64,000 bases of DNA from JADJOY01 sp016713535 [NCBI: Deltaproteobacteria bacterium] (GCA_016713535.1 JADJOY010000021.1:1-64000); one strand, 5' to 3'. Shown: positions 47,488 to 57,717, counted from the stretch's first letter. Program-made: numbers and translations. The notes: a model not told the origin generated them from the sequence alone.

Positions 47488-48430
47488 CGTCGAATCCGGT
47501 GAGCGCGGCGATCGCGGCGCCGTGCGCCGCGCGATCGCGACGGTCGCGCGGCAGGGCCCCGAGCGCGGTGAGCGCCACCCGCAGCCACGCGCCCGCCAAG
47601 AGCGCGTGACGGGCCGCGTGGCCGAAACGCGGCCCGCGCGCCCGGTGCGCCCACCGCACCAGGTCGGTCCAGAGCAGCGCCCGCTGGGCGCGGTCGGCCG
47701 AGCTCTCGGGGAGCGCGCCGATCGTCGCGCCGAGGTGATGCACGACCCGCGCGCCCCGCACCAGCGCCACACTCCAGCCGGCGCGGCGCACGCGGACGCA
47801 CAGGTCGAGGTCCTGGGCGTAGAGCGCGAAGCGCGTGTCGAGCGGCCCGACCGCTTCCCAGGCGCTGCGGCGGACCACGATCGCCGCCCCTGGCACCCAG
47901 CCCACGGGCTGGACCTCGGGGCCCGCGCCGTCGCGGCGGCGCCACCGCCGGTAGGCCGCGAGCCTGTGCGCCAGCGTCGCGAGGCCCGAGCTCAGCACGA
48001 AGAGCCACGCCAGCGAGGGCTCGCTGCCAGCCGACCACTGGTCCTCGCCGTTCGGATACACGAGCGCCGCGCCCGCGACGCCGAGCGCGGCGTCACGGTC
48101 GAGGGCGGCGACGAGCCGCGCGAGGGCGTCGGGCGCGACCTCGGTGTCGCTGTTGAGCAGCGCCAGGTCGCGGCCGGTCGCGCTCGCCACGCCGGTGTTC
48201 ACCGCGACGGTGAAGCCGCACCCCGGATCGAGGCGGACCAGCTTCACGTGAGGATGAGCCGCAGCGATGGCGTCGAAGCTGCCGTCGCGGCTGCCGTCGT
48301 CGACGACCACGATCTCGAGCGACCCGAGACCCAGGCTGGCGTCCAGCGCGCGCAGGCACGCGAGGGTGAGCTCGCGGGCGTCGTGTGTCGGCACGATCAC
48401 CGAGAGCCGTGGTCGGCCAGCGTCCCTCAC
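47462..48430 (-). CDS. GT2-family glycosyltransferase (rhamnosyltransferase-like)
   Basis: GT-A enzyme of 322 residues: LSVIVPTHDARELTLACLRALDASL, EIVVVDDGSRDGSFDAI, LALLNSDTEVAPDALARLV and the acceptor-site QDLDLCVRVRRAG. A C-terminal region with a hydrophobic segment follows. This matches the WcaA/rhamnosyltransferase group that adds sugars to lipid-linked oligosaccharides. GTG start. Last of a three-gene minus-strand operon after the ligase and sugar transferase. Confidence 0.88.
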   Translation of the reverse strand: MRDAGRPRLSVIVPTHDARELTLACLRALDASLGLGSLEIVVVDDGSRDGSFDAIAAAHPHVKLVRLDPGCGFTVAVNTGVASATGRDLALLNSDTEVAPDALARLVAALDRDAALGVAGAALVYPNGEDQWSAGSEPSLAWLFVLSSGLATLAHRLAAYRRWRRRDGAGPEVQPVGWVPGAAIVVRRSAWEAVGPLDTRFALYAQDLDLCVRVRRAGWSVALVRGARVVHHLGATIGALPESSADRAQRALLWTDLVRWAHRARGPRFGHAARHALLAGAWLRVALTALGALPRDRRDRAAHGAAIAALTGFDVTRDAPNR

Positions 48431-48440
48431 CGCACGCCGC

Positions 48441-49817
48441 TCATCGTGCGCCGCGCGCGAACGACGTGACCGTGCGCAGCACGATCCCGAGGTCGAGCCA
48501 CCACGAGCGGTGCCGGATGTAGTAGAGGTCGAGCTCGAGCTTGTGGCGGGCCTCCTCGACCGAGCTCGCGTACGGCAGCTTGAGCTGTGCCCAGCCGGTG
48601 AGACCGGGGCGCACCTGGTGGCGCCACGCGTAGTAGGGGATCCGCCGCTCCAGCTCGGCGACGATCTCCGGCTGCTCGGGGCGCGGACCCACCCACGACA
48701 TCTCGCCCCGCAGCACGTTGAGGAGCTGGGGGAGCTCGTCGAGTCGGAGCACGCGCAAGCGCCGGCCGACGCGGGTGAGCCGCGGATCGCCGGCGGCGGT
48801 CCAGCGCGCCGAACCGGCCTCGGCGCCCGCCTTCATGGTGCGCAGCTTCCACATCGTGAAGGGCTGGCCGAAGCGTCCGATCCGCCGCTGCGGGAAGAGG
48901 GCGGGGCCGCGGTCGTCGAGGCGGATCGCGAGCGCGGCGGCCGCTGCCAGCGGCAGCGCGAGCGGCGTCACGGCAAGCGCGATCGCCACGTCGGTGGCGC
49001 GCTTGGCGACCTCGCGCCATGGGTCCGAGGTGTCCCAGCCGCGGCTCAGGAGCCAGTCGGCGGGGACGTGCTCGACCGGCACGCGCTCGAGCACCTCCTC
49101 GTAGAAGTCCGCTTCGGTGAGGAGCCTGCAGCCGAGCTCCAGACAGCCGAGCGCCGGGCGGAGCCACGGCTCGAGCGCGTCCTTCGCGTTGGGCACCACG
49201 AGGTCGTCGACGGCGCCCGCGGCGCAGAGGTCGCGGAGACGCTCGCCCGCTCGCTCGTCGCGCGAAGCGGACTCGTGCACCGGCGGAAGGACCCGGAATG
49301 CCCCGTCGCCGACGCGCGCGAGCGCCTCGACCGTGGCGCGCACCAGCGGGCCCTCGTGGACGAACAACACCACCCGCGGCGCGGCGCGGCCTCGGCGGTG
49401 CGCGAGCTCGCGACCGAGCAGCACGCCGCCGGTGGTGCCGAGCCAGCCGAGCGCCGCGATCCAGCGGCCGATCGGCGCGTAGCGCACCACGTAGAAGAAG
49501 AGCAGCGTGGCGAGGACGGCGAGCGTTCCGGCGGCGACGCCGCGCCGGCGTGCGAGCGAACGAGATCGCGCCACGGCCGGCTCGTAGAGGCCGACGGCGT
49601 GGCCCGCGGCGAGCATCGCCCCCACGTGGACCAGCGACACCTGCAGGGCCGGCGTGGCAGTCGGGTCGGCGAGGTACGTGGGCGACAGCCGGTGGGCGGC
49701 GTACATCGAGATCGCCGCGATCGTCACGTCGAGGACCCGCCACGGCGCGCGCTCGGGGAGCGCCGACAGTCGCGGCGCGGGAGCCGTAGCGGCCGGTGGG
49801 GTGCTGGGGGTGGTCAT
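48441..49817 (-). CDS. Polyprenyl glycosylphosphotransferase (initiating sugar transferase)
   Basis: Transfers a sugar-1-phosphate to undecaprenyl phosphate, starting a repeat unit. The 458-residue protein has several N-terminal membrane spans, a CoA-binding-like middle domain, a membrane helix (ATDVAIALAVTPLALPLAAAAALAI) and the catalytic domain. That domain includes GPALFPQRRIGRFGQPFTMWKLRTMKAGAE, RVLRLDELPQLLNVLRGEMSWVGPRPEQPE and VRPGLTGWAQL. Start ATG 49817 overlaps the ligase stop (ATGA). Confidence 0.92.
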   Translation of the reverse strand: MTTPSTPPAATAPAPRLSALPERAPWRVLDVTIAAISMYAAHRLSPTYLADPTATPALQVSLVHVGAMLAAGHAVGLYEPAVARSRSLARRRGVAAGTLAVLATLLFFYVVRYAPIGRWIAALGWLGTTGGVLLGRELAHRRGRAAPRVVLFVHEGPLVRATVEALARVGDGAFRVLPPVHESASRDERAGERLRDLCAAGAVDDLVVPNAKDALEPWLRPALGCLELGCRLLTEADFYEEVLERVPVEHVPADWLLSRGWDTSDPWREVAKRATDVAIALAVTPLALPLAAAAALAIRLDDRGPALFPQRRIGRFGQPFTMWKLRTMKAGAEAGSARWTAAGDPRLTRVGRRLRVLRLDELPQLLNVLRGEMSWVGPRPEQPEIVAELERRIPYYAWRHQVRPGLTGWAQLKLPYASSVEEARHKLELDLYYIRHRSWWLDLGIVLRTVTSFARGAR

Positions 49818-51751
49818 GGCGCCTCGGGCGGCGGCCAAGGCGGCAGCGCGTCCGCCGCGCCGCTCGCGAGCAGCGCTTCGCGCCTCGTGATCTCGTCGGC
49901 GACCAGCGGCCTGGCGGCCTCGGGTAGCTCGGGCGCGAGGACGGGCGCGAGCCAGATCGCGCGCACGAACGCAGCGAGGGCGGCCGCACGCTGATCCAGG
50001 ATCGCGTGGGCGCGGCCGACGTTGAGGTCGAGCTCGGCGCGCTCCCCCTGCGCGGCTGCGAGCCGGTAGCGATCGAGCGCGAGCCGTCCGTCGCGGGCCA
50101 CCAGCGCGGCGGCGGCGCTCGCGCTCAGGGCTCGAGCATCGCCCGGGATCCAGCGCGCGGCGAAGGCTGCTTCGGTGCCGACGGTCGCCACCAGCGCCGG
50201 TGACGGCGGCCGCGCGCCCGGTGCGAAGAGCGCACCCACCTGGGCGCGGACCCTGTAGGTCACGTGCTCGGCCCAGTAGCGCGGCAGCTCCGGAAGCGCG
50301 AGCAGCCCGAGAGCGACGAGGATCGCCACCCCGAGGGGGCGCGCTGCGCGAGGTGGTGCGGCAGCCGAGGCGAGCTCGGGGGCGTCGCGCTCGAGCCCGC
50401 GCCATGCCCGGCCCGCGGCCAGGAGCAGCGGCACGCGGGTCGCCGCGGCCTGGAGGGGAAACCACGTGAGCGCCGCGACCGCGCCACACACGAGGGTGGC
50501 GAACGCGAGCCGATCCCGCAGCAGGTCCGCGCCGCTCTCGCGGGGACGGATGCAGCGGGCGGCCGATCCGGCGAGCAGCGCCACGAGCGTCGCGAGCGCG
50601 AGCAGCCCGCCCGGCACGCCGGTGGACGCGAATGCTTCCAGATACTCGTCGTGTGCGCTCGCGAAGTGGCCGGTGAGCTCGGGGTGAGCGAGCCGCGCTC
50701 GCCCATCCACCTCCGCGGCGAGCCGGAACGGCACGAAGTCGGCCTCGAACGTGCCCGGGCCGTTCCCCGTCCACGGCTCGGCCCGCACCATCGCGAGGGC
50801 GGCGCGCCACGCGACCGGCCGGTAGGTCAACACACCGTTCCAGTCGCCGTGGCCGACCGCGCGCAGGGTCTCCGTGACTCGGTGCGCGAGCGGCGGCACC
50901 ACCAGCGCCACCACGCCGAGCGCGACCAGCACGCCCACTCCCGACGCGATCGCGCGGGCACCGAAGCGCAGCACGGCGACGACCGAAACCCCGGCGGCGA
51001 GCGCCAGCAAGCCAGTGAGGTTGCCGCTCGCGGCGAGCGCGCTCACGGCGAGCGCGAGCATCACCCCCGGAGCGCGCCAGTCGGTCGATCCCGCCACCGG
51101 GCCGGGTCGCCACAGCACGGCGGCCGCGCTGGTCGCCGCCAGCGCCATCACCAGGCCGATCAGGCCCTCGTTGCCGACGAGCGCGATCCCGTGTGCCCGT
51201 CCGCCGAGCTGCTCGATCTGGAACAGCGTGAGCCCCGCAAGCCGCTGCGCGAGGCTGAGGAGCGCGGTCACCGCCGACGCCGTCCAGAACGTGCCGAGCA
51301 GCACGCGCTCGCCACGGCCGTCGAGCGCGCGGGCCGCGCCGATCGCCACCAGCGGGGCCGAGAGTGCGATCACGCGCCAGCCTCCGAACGCGACCCGCGT
51401 GCGCGTCGCGGTGAGCGCCGCGACCAGCGCCCACCCGAGCGTCACGACCGCCAGGCCGAGCGCCGCGCGCGCGACCGAGCCGCGGTGGCGGGGCGCGGCC
51501 GTGGCCGCGGCACCGATCGCGCGTGGCCCGAGCATCGCGAGCGCCACGACCGCGCCGACCAGCGTCACCAGGCGCTTGGGGGCGTCGAAGGCCGCCTCGG
51601 CGCGCGGGTCGACGAGCCACTGGCTGGCGATGATCAGCACGGCGGCGGCGATGGTGAGCGCCGCGCCCGAGTGCTCGGTGGTGCCCGACGCCGGGCTCGT
51701 ACGCGCCCGCTCGACGTGCTTGGGCCGGGGCGCGGGCTTGCGGCGGGCCAT
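49814..51751 (-). CDS. O-antigen ligase-like polymerase/ligase, Wzy/WaaL family
   Basis: A 645-residue polytopic membrane protein with roughly ten to twelve hydrophobic helices. The O-antigen ligase core is seen in WTGNGPGTFEADFVPFRLAAEVDGRARLAHPELTGHFASAHDEYLEAFASTGVPGGLLAL, with the conserved HNxxLE-like motif as AHDEYLEAFASTG. The C-terminal 180 residues outside the core have a tetratricopeptide-like pattern (LDRYRLAAAQGERAELDLNVGRAHAILDQRAAAL). It heads the minus operon with the initiating transferase and GT2. Confidence 0.85.
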   Translation of the reverse strand: MARRKPAPRPKHVERARTSPASGTTEHSGAALTIAAAVLIIASQWLVDPRAEAAFDAPKRLVTLVGAVVALAMLGPRAIGAAATAAPRHRGSVARAALGLAVVTLGWALVAALTATRTRVAFGGWRVIALSAPLVAIGAARALDGRGERVLLGTFWTASAVTALLSLAQRLAGLTLFQIEQLGGRAHGIALVGNEGLIGLVMALAATSAAAVLWRPGPVAGSTDWRAPGVMLALAVSALAASGNLTGLLALAAGVSVVAVLRFGARAIASGVGVLVALGVVALVVPPLAHRVTETLRAVGHGDWNGVLTYRPVAWRAALAMVRAEPWTGNGPGTFEADFVPFRLAAEVDGRARLAHPELTGHFASAHDEYLEAFASTGVPGGLLALATLVALLAGSAARCIRPRESGADLLRDRLAFATLVCGAVAALTWFPLQAAATRVPLLLAAGRAWRGLERDAPELASAAAPPRAARPLGVAILVALGLLALPELPRYWAEHVTYRVRAQVGALFAPGARPPSPALVATVGTEAAFAARWIPGDARALSASAAAALVARDGRLALDRYRLAAAQGERAELDLNVGRAHAILDQRAAALAAFVRAIWLAPVLAPELPEAARPLVADEITRREALLASGAADALPPWPPPEAP

Positions 51752-51884
51752 GAGCGTGTCGTGGATGCGGAGCTCGCGCGGCGACGGAGGACGACCGCCG
51801 CGGCTGCGAAGAATACGCGCGTCCGCGGTGCCGGGCCACGGCGCGGCGGCGGGCCGCGCGGGACGCTGTGGTAGCCTCGCGCGC

Positions 51885-53915
51885 ATGTCGCGTCGGCTCG
51901 CGCTCGCTTCGTGGGGAGTCCTCTTCTCGGTCCTCGCCAGCGGCTGCGTGACGCGCGAGGTGGCGTCGGTGCCGACGCTGCCGCCGCGGGAAACGGCGCC
52001 GCCACCCGAGAAGATCGGTCCTCCCGGTGGGCTGCTCGCGCCGTGGACCCTGCCGACCGCGCCCGACCCGGCAACGGTGCGCGGTAAGCCGCCGCTCGAC
52101 GTCGCGTTCGAGACGCTCGGCCAGGGCGTGGGCGCGCTCGGGTTCAAGAAGGACTTCCGGCCCGCGGATCGGTGGCGGCTCGAGCTCGTGAACCGCACCC
52201 TCGCCGAACCGCTCGCCGCGCTGCGACTGCTCGACGACGCCTCGCCGGCGCTCGACCCGAGCTTCCGCATCCGCGCCGCGGGGCAGTGGCTCGGCCATCC
52301 ACCGGAGGCGGTCGGCGGGCTGGCCGTGACACCCGTGACGATCGACGGCGCGCGCCTGCTCGCGGCGGCGGCCGAGGACTCGCCGTGGCTCGACCATCCC
52401 GAGTTCGTGAACACGCTGGCAGCGCTGGTGCAGACCTTCACCGGCGAGATCGCGCGGGGTAGCGCGCTCGCGCGCTCGGCGCTCGAGACCCTCTCGGCGC
52501 CGGATCGCGACCGGCTGGTCAAGGCGGTGCGGCGGTTCCCGATCGCCATGAACGAGCAGGACGCGCGCGAGCTCTACGCGCTCCTCGAGCGCGTCGACGT
52601 CGCGCGGATGCTGCAAGCCGGCACGGTGCTGAGCGAGGCGTCCTCGTCGCTGGCCGACGCGCTGGGCTCGGTGCGCACGCCGTGGGACTCGCCGCGCGCC
52701 GGGAAGCCCGCGAAGCGCACGGCGTCGGGCAAGCGCAGCGTGCAGGTCGCGGCGGACGGCGACGACGAGTTCTGGCCGCCGCTCTCGATCGAGACCGATC
52801 TGGGGCGGGTGGTCGTCGGCGGTCCGGACGACGACATCCACCGCGGGCCGGCGCTCGCCATCGTGGACCTGGGGGGCAACGACACCTACCTCGAGGTGTC
52901 GCCGTCGCCCTCGGCGGCGGCGCTGGTGACGGTGGATCTCTCGGGCGACGATATCTACCGCTCCGAGGACGCGGGAGGCGCGGGCACCGGGATCCTCGCG
53001 GCCGCCGTGTCGTTCGACCTCGCCGGCAACGACGTCTACACATCGCCGGGGCCGGGCCCTGCTGCGGCGGTGGGTGGCGTGGGGGTGATCATCGACCTGG
53101 CCGGCGACGATCGCTACTCGTCGGAGCGCATGGGCGAGGGGGCCGCGGTCGTCGGGCTCGGGCTCGTGATCGACGCGGCCGGTCAGGACTTCTACAGCGC
53201 CGAGACCTTCGCGCAGGGCTTCGGCGGCCCGGGCGGCGCCGGAGTGCTCGTGGACGCTGGCGGCAACGACGTCTACACGTCGCAGAGCGGCACCGTCGAC
53301 GATCGCGAGCCCGTGAAGGCCTACGACAGCTTCATGCAGGGCTACGCGATGGGCTTCCGCGAGGTGGTGTCGGGCGGTGTGGGCTGGCTCGAGGACGCGG
53401 GGGGCGACGATACCTACACCGCGAGCTACTTCGCGCAGGGCGGGGCCTACTGGTACGGGCTCGGCGCGTTGCTCGATCGCAGCGGCAACGACCGCTACTT
53501 CGCGCGCCGCTACGCACAGGGCTCCGGCGTGCACGCCGCGGTCGGCCTGCTCGACGACCGGCGTGGCAACGACAGCTACCAGTCATGGGGCGTGTCGCAG
53601 GGCTGCGGCCACGACCTCTCGGTGGGCGTGCTCCGCGACAGCGCCGGCAACGACAACTACCATGGGACCTGGATGGTGCAGGGCGTCGGCAACGACAACG
53701 CGGTGGGCCTCTTGCTCGAGCTCGCGGGGGACGACTCCTACGAGGCCGAGGGGCAGCAGTCGCAGGGCTGGGCCGGGGAGTCGCGCGGGGCCGTCGGCTT
53801 CGGCTTCCTCCTCGACGGCGGCGGCAAGGACGTGTTCCGGGGCTCGGCGACGCCGCCGCTCTGGGTCCACGAGACCTACGGCGTCGGCGTCGACGGCGAG
53901 GGGCCGATCCCCTGA
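51885..53915 (+). CDS. Lipoprotein with GND-repeat beta-solenoid
   Basis: A 676-residue envelope lipoprotein (lipobox LASGC at about residue 20). A roughly 290-residue helical N-domain is followed by at least ten repeats around xDxxGNDxYxxxxxxQGxGxxxxxGxLxD: DLGGNDTYLEV, DLSGDDIYRSE, DLAGNDVYTS, DAGGNDVYTS, DRSGNDRYFARRYAQG, DRRGNDSYQSWGVSQG, DSAGNDNYHGTWMVQG. The GND/GDD turns recall RTX calcium turns but at a different period, so a stacked beta-helix is likely. I know no assigned function. It is divergent from the ligase operon. Confidence 0.75.
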   Translation: MSRRLALASWGVLFSVLASGCVTREVASVPTLPPRETAPPPEKIGPPGGLLAPWTLPTAPDPATVRGKPPLDVAFETLGQGVGALGFKKDFRPADRWRLELVNRTLAEPLAALRLLDDASPALDPSFRIRAAGQWLGHPPEAVGGLAVTPVTIDGARLLAAAAEDSPWLDHPEFVNTLAALVQTFTGEIARGSALARSALETLSAPDRDRLVKAVRRFPIAMNEQDARELYALLERVDVARMLQAGTVLSEASSSLADALGSVRTPWDSPRAGKPAKRTASGKRSVQVAADGDDEFWPPLSIETDLGRVVVGGPDDDIHRGPALAIVDLGGNDTYLEVSPSPSAAALVTVDLSGDDIYRSEDAGGAGTGILAAAVSFDLAGNDVYTSPGPGPAAAVGGVGVIIDLAGDDRYSSERMGEGAAVVGLGLVIDAAGQDFYSAETFAQGFGGPGGAGVLVDAGGNDVYTSQSGTVDDREPVKAYDSFMQGYAMGFREVVSGGVGWLEDAGGDDTYTASYFAQGGAYWYGLGALLDRSGNDRYFARRYAQGSGVHAAVGLLDDRRGNDSYQSWGVSQGCGHDLSVGVLRDSAGNDNYHGTWMVQGVGNDNAVGLLLELAGDDSYEAEGQQSQGWAGESRGAVGFGFLLDGGGKDVFRGSATPPLWVHETYGVGVDGEGPIP

Positions 53916-54121
53916 GCCACGACGGCGGGATGGCGACCGAGCGCCCGTCGGCTTCCGGGGGCGGCCGTACGGCGCGACCGGTGTGCGTTGCCTCCGACAA
54001 CGGCCGGTGTGGTCGCCGGTGATCCCGGCGTGAGGCCCGGGTACCGCGGGTCGTGGGGCGCATTGCAGCGGCGCCGCGCCGCGGGGTAGGGTCGCTCGCG
54101 GTCACCGAGGAGGTCGCAACG

Positions 54122-54787
54122 ATGAGCGCTTCGCGGATCACCGGCGGCTCGGCGGGCCGGCAAGGGCTGCGCACCGAGTTCCTCGCGCGCCGCGATTTCT
54201 TGCGGCGTGCGGCGGGTGGCGCCACGGCGCTCACGATCGCGGGCTGGCTGCCGAGCGGGTGCGCTGGATACCAGGAGCTCGTGGCGGCGCCGCAACGCGC
54301 GAACCTCCTGTTCTTCGACGAGAAGGAGTTCGCGATCTTCCAGGCGGTTGCGCGGCGCATCGTGCCCGACGAGGACGGCTGGCCGGGCGTGGACGAGGTT
54401 GGGGTCGCCGCGGCGATCGACGAGGAGCTCGCGCTGTGGCGTAACGAGCCCGCGCTCGTGCCGGTGCTCGACGACCTCAAGCTTCTGCTGCGCCTGGTCG
54501 AGCACGGCACCTGGCTCGACGGCCACGCGAGCCGCTTCACGCGCCTCGGGCCCGAGGCTCAGGACGACGTGCTGGCGAGCTGGGACGGGTCCGGCATCGA
54601 GGTGCGCCAGGTCGGCTTCCAGGCGCTCAAGAACCTGGTGATGTTCGCGTACTACGACGACGAGCGCACCTTCGCGCCGCTCTCCTACGCGGGTCCGTGG
54701 CACAAGAACACGCCGCAGGCGCCGCCTCATCTACCCGATCCAGCCGCGCCGCGTGTGACCGCGATCTTCGGGAGGACCCTGCCGTGA
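54122..54787 (+). CDS. Gluconate 2-dehydrogenase subunit 3-family protein with Tat signal
   Basis: Small subunit of a membrane-associated GMC dehydrogenase. A twin-arginine signal is present: LARRDFLRRAAGGATALTIAGWLPSGC, possibly with a lipobox. The body has the family blocks FDEKEFAIFQAVARRIVPDEDGWPGVDEVGVAAAIDEEL and GFQALKNLVMFAYYDDERTFAPLSYAGPW. It is 221 residues long and is followed by the flavoprotein subunit, whose GTG start overlaps this stop. The cytochrome c subunit of classical three-subunit enzymes is not adjacent. Confidence 0.85.
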   Translation: MSASRITGGSAGRQGLRTEFLARRDFLRRAAGGATALTIAGWLPSGCAGYQELVAAPQRANLLFFDEKEFAIFQAVARRIVPDEDGWPGVDEVGVAAAIDEELALWRNEPALVPVLDDLKLLLRLVEHGTWLDGHASRFTRLGPEAQDDVLASWDGSGIEVRQVGFQALKNLVMFAYYDDERTFAPLSYAGPWHKNTPQAPPHLPDPAAPRVTAIFGRTLP

Positions 54788-56333
54788 TCGTCACCCCAGC
54801 CGACGTGCGGAGCAATCTCGACGAGAGCTGTGACGTCGTGGTGGGGGCACCGGCGCCGGCGGCGCCGTGTGCGCGGCCGAGCTCCAGCGCGGCGGGCTCG
54901 AGGTGATCCTGGTCGAGGAGGGCGCCCACTGGACGGCGGAGGACTTCACCCAGCGCGAGGGCGAGATGCACGCCCGCATCGACGGCGGGCGCGGCGCCAC
55001 CACGACGGTCGACGGCGGCATGATCCTGAGCTACGGGCGCGCGGTCGGCGGATCGACGGTCCACTACTGGGTGAACGCGTTCCGTGCCCCGGCGTTTCGC
55101 ATGAAGGCGTGGCGCGAGCACGCTGGCGCCGAGCACTGGTCGCCCGAGGAGATGGCGCCCTACTACACGACCGTCGAGACCAACCTCAACGTCGAGCGCG
55201 TCCACGACTACCAGATCAACCGCAACAACCAGATCCTCAAGGACACCGCCGACCGCGTCGGCTGGCACTGCCAGCCGGTCACGCAGGCGCGGAAGGACTG
55301 CCTCGCGTGCAGCCATTGCATGCTCGGCTGCGCCTACAACCGCAAGCAGTCGATGCTCGTGACCTACGTGCCGTGGGCGATGGCCGACGGGGCGCGGCTC
55401 TTCGCGAGCTGCAGGGTGGAGGGCATCGAGACCGAGCGCGGCGCGGCGGTCGGGCTGCGTGCGCGCTTCCTCGACCCCGACTCGCGCGAGGCGCTCGGCT
55501 CGCTCCGGGTGCGGGCGCGCAAGGGCGTGGTGGTGGCCGCAGGAGGGCTGGGCACGCCCGCGCTGCTGCTGCGCAGCCGGCTCGCCGACGAGAGCGGTCG
55601 GCTCGGCCGAAACCTGTGCGTGAACCCCAACCTGGCGGTGGCGGCGGTGATGGAGGAAGAGGTGCTCCACCACCGCAACATCCCGTCGTCGTACGACGTG
55701 ACCGAGTTCCAGGAGACCCGCCGCGACGCAGCGGGCCGCTACCTCGAGGGCGGGTACACGTTCTTCGGCGCCGGCGCGCAGCCGGGGTTCACGGCCGCCG
55801 TCATCCCCGGGTTCGGGCGCGAGCACCGGCGGCGGCTGGTCGAGCTCATGACCCACGGCGCCGCGAGCTTGTCCGTGATCGACGACGACGCGCCCGGCCC
55901 CGGTCGCGTGACGGTCGACGCCGATGGGCGCCCGCGCTTCCACTACGAGTGGGACGAGGCGACCAGCGCCAAGGCGCGCGACTACTTCCGCAAGGCGGCG
56001 ACCCTTTATCTGGCGGCGGGCGCGCGCGAGGTCTACCTGCCGACCAACCCGCCGACGCGGATCCGCTCCGCCGCGGATCTGGCGCAGATCGAGGGCGTTT
56101 CGTTCGCGCCGGGGCGGGTCACCGTGATCGGCTCGCATCTCCTCGGCACCGCGGCGATGGGGAAGGACCCGGAGCGTTCGGTGGTGAGCTCGGACGGCGA
56201 GACCCATTCGGTGCGCAACCTGTGGGTGGCCTGCGGCGCGGCGCTGCCGAGCTCGGTGGGCATCGACCCCTCGCTCACGATCTCGTCGCACGGCATGCGA
56301 ACCGGCCAGCGGATGCTCGCCCGCTACGGTTGA
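54784..56333 (+). CDS. GMC-family flavoprotein dehydrogenase (one frame break)
   Basis: FAD-dependent alcohol or sugar dehydrogenase of about 516 residues. The dinucleotide fold DVVVVGTGAGGAVCAAELQRGG is restored by adding one G to the G-run near 54848. Other landmarks are MILSYGRAVGGSTVHYWV, a Cys-rich stretch KDCLACSHCMLGCAYNRKQ, RKGVVVAAGGLGTPALLLRS and the C-terminal active-site blocks IGSHLLGTAAMG and SLTISSHGMRTG. The partner subunit and the Tat signal on it imply periplasmic location. The substrate is not predictable. Confidence 0.85.
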
Positions 56334-56418
56334 GGGGCGCGCCCGCTGCTCAGCTTTGGGCGGATCCGAGCACCGTGGTAGAACGGCCGCGATTCCGCGC
56401 ATTTCGAGGAGATCCCCG

Positions 56419-57717
56419 GTGTCGAACGCAAGCGCACGAGTGACGAGCGCAGGTCCGCAGGGTTGGTGGCGCGGTTGGGCGCTGGTCGCGACCCTCTCGA
56501 TCGGGCTCGGCGCCGCCTGTAGTGGCTCCGGTGGCAACGGCGGGCACGAATCGCGCGTCGGAACCCTCTCGATCGTGAGCGGCAACCAGCAGAGCGCTGC
56601 GGCCGAGGCGGCGCTCCCCAAGCCGATCCAGATCCGCGTGGTGGGCAACGACGGACTCGTGGCGCCGGGTGTGACGGTGCAGTTCGACACCGTCGAGGGG
56701 CGTGGCACGTTCGAGAGCCAGTTCGTGGTGAGCGACGCCAAGGGCATCGCATCGGTGCGCTACCACCTCGGGCGACTGCCGGTGATGAACCGCATGACGG
56801 CGCGGATCACCGGCAGCATGGTGGACCTCGAGGCGCGTGCGCTCAACGTCAACCCGCCGGTGCCGAAGCAACGGATCGACAAGCTGCCGATGCCGGAGTC
56901 GCTGGCGTTCGACAACGCCGGCAGCCTGATCGTCAGCTCGCAGCTCAACGGCTCGCTGGTGGACGTGCGCCCCGGCCCGTTCAAGTTCTCGGAAGAGTTC
57001 GTGTTCGACTACCTCTACCGCGGCAAGACGAACAGCTCCCTCACCGGGATCGCCTACGACCACGCCGGCATCCTCTATGCCTGCGACAACCGCACCGGCA
57101 GCATCGCGCGCTTCGACGGCTCCAACGAGCCGACCGTGTTCCTCGAGGGCTATCAGTTCGACCCGTTCAGCTTGCCGAACGGGATCGCCGTGAGCCCTCG
57201 CTCGAACGAGATCTATTTCTCGGACACCGAGCGCAGCCGGATCTACAAGGTCGGTCCGCAGGGACGGGACCTCACGATCGCCACCGAGGCGGTACCGCAG
57301 CCGAACGGCCTCGCGTTCAGCGGCGACGGCGACATGCTGTACGTCACGAGCCTCTCGCCGGGCGGAGTCTTCGCCTTGCCGGTGGGCGGAGGCGGGGGGC
57401 TCGGCGCGGCGACGCAGATCGCCGACCTGCCCACGGGCGACGGCATTGCCCTCGACGCCGATGGCAACATCTACGCGATCGGTCCCGAGCTCGGGAAGCT
57501 GACCAGCGGCATCTACCTGATCCCCGCCGATGGCTCGCCGGCGTTTCGCTACGTCACCGCGCCGTCGCCCAAGATCTACGCGAGCCTGGCGTTCGGCCGC
57601 ACCGGCTTCAACCTGACGTCGATCTACGTCGTGTCGCTGAACGGCACGATCGACGAGGTCGACGTCGGGGTTCCCGGACTGGAGCTCCCCGGGCCCGTCG
57701 CGCAGCCCGGTGGGTGA
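56419..57717 (+). CDS. SMP-30/NHL-type beta-propeller lipoprotein with Ig-like domain
   Basis: A 432-residue lipoprotein (lipobox LGAAC). After the Cys is a Gly/Ser linker and an Ig-like domain (KPIQIRVVGNDGLVAPGVTVQFDTVEGRGTF, Big_1 type). A six-bladed propeller follows, with SMP-30/NHL blocks: PESLAFDNAGSLIVSSQ, LTGIAYDHAGILYACDNRTGSIARF, PNGIAVSPRSNEIYFSDTERSRIYKV, PNGLAFSGDGDMLYVTSL. Start GTG 56419 follows GAGGAG. Possible lactonase-like or binding role; catalysis is unproven. Confidence 0.78.
   Translation: MSNASARVTSAGPQGWWRGWALVATLSIGLGAACSGSGGNGGHESRVGTLSIVSGNQQSAAAEAALPKPIQIRVVGNDGLVAPGVTVQFDTVEGRGTFESQFVVSDAKGIASVRYHLGRLPVMNRMTARITGSMVDLEARALNVNPPVPKQRIDKLPMPESLAFDNAGSLIVSSQLNGSLVDVRPGPFKFSEEFVFDYLYRGKTNSSLTGIAYDHAGILYACDNRTGSIARFDGSNEPTVFLEGYQFDPFSLPNGIAVSPRSNEIYFSDTERSRIYKVGPQGRDLTIATEAVPQPNGLAFSGDGDMLYVTSLSPGGVFALPVGGGGGLGAATQIADLPTGDGIALDADGNIYAIGPELGKLTSGIYLIPADGSPAFRYVTAPSPKIYASLAFGRTGFNLTSIYVVSLNGTIDEVDVGVPGLELPGPVAQPGG

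Noticed and set aside
49818-53534. N-terminal extension of the 1697-residue minus-strand ORF containing the sugar transferase
   Set aside because: The extension runs antisense through the ligase (in another frame) and the GND-repeat lipoprotein, has no family features, and the transferase has a normal ATG at 49817.
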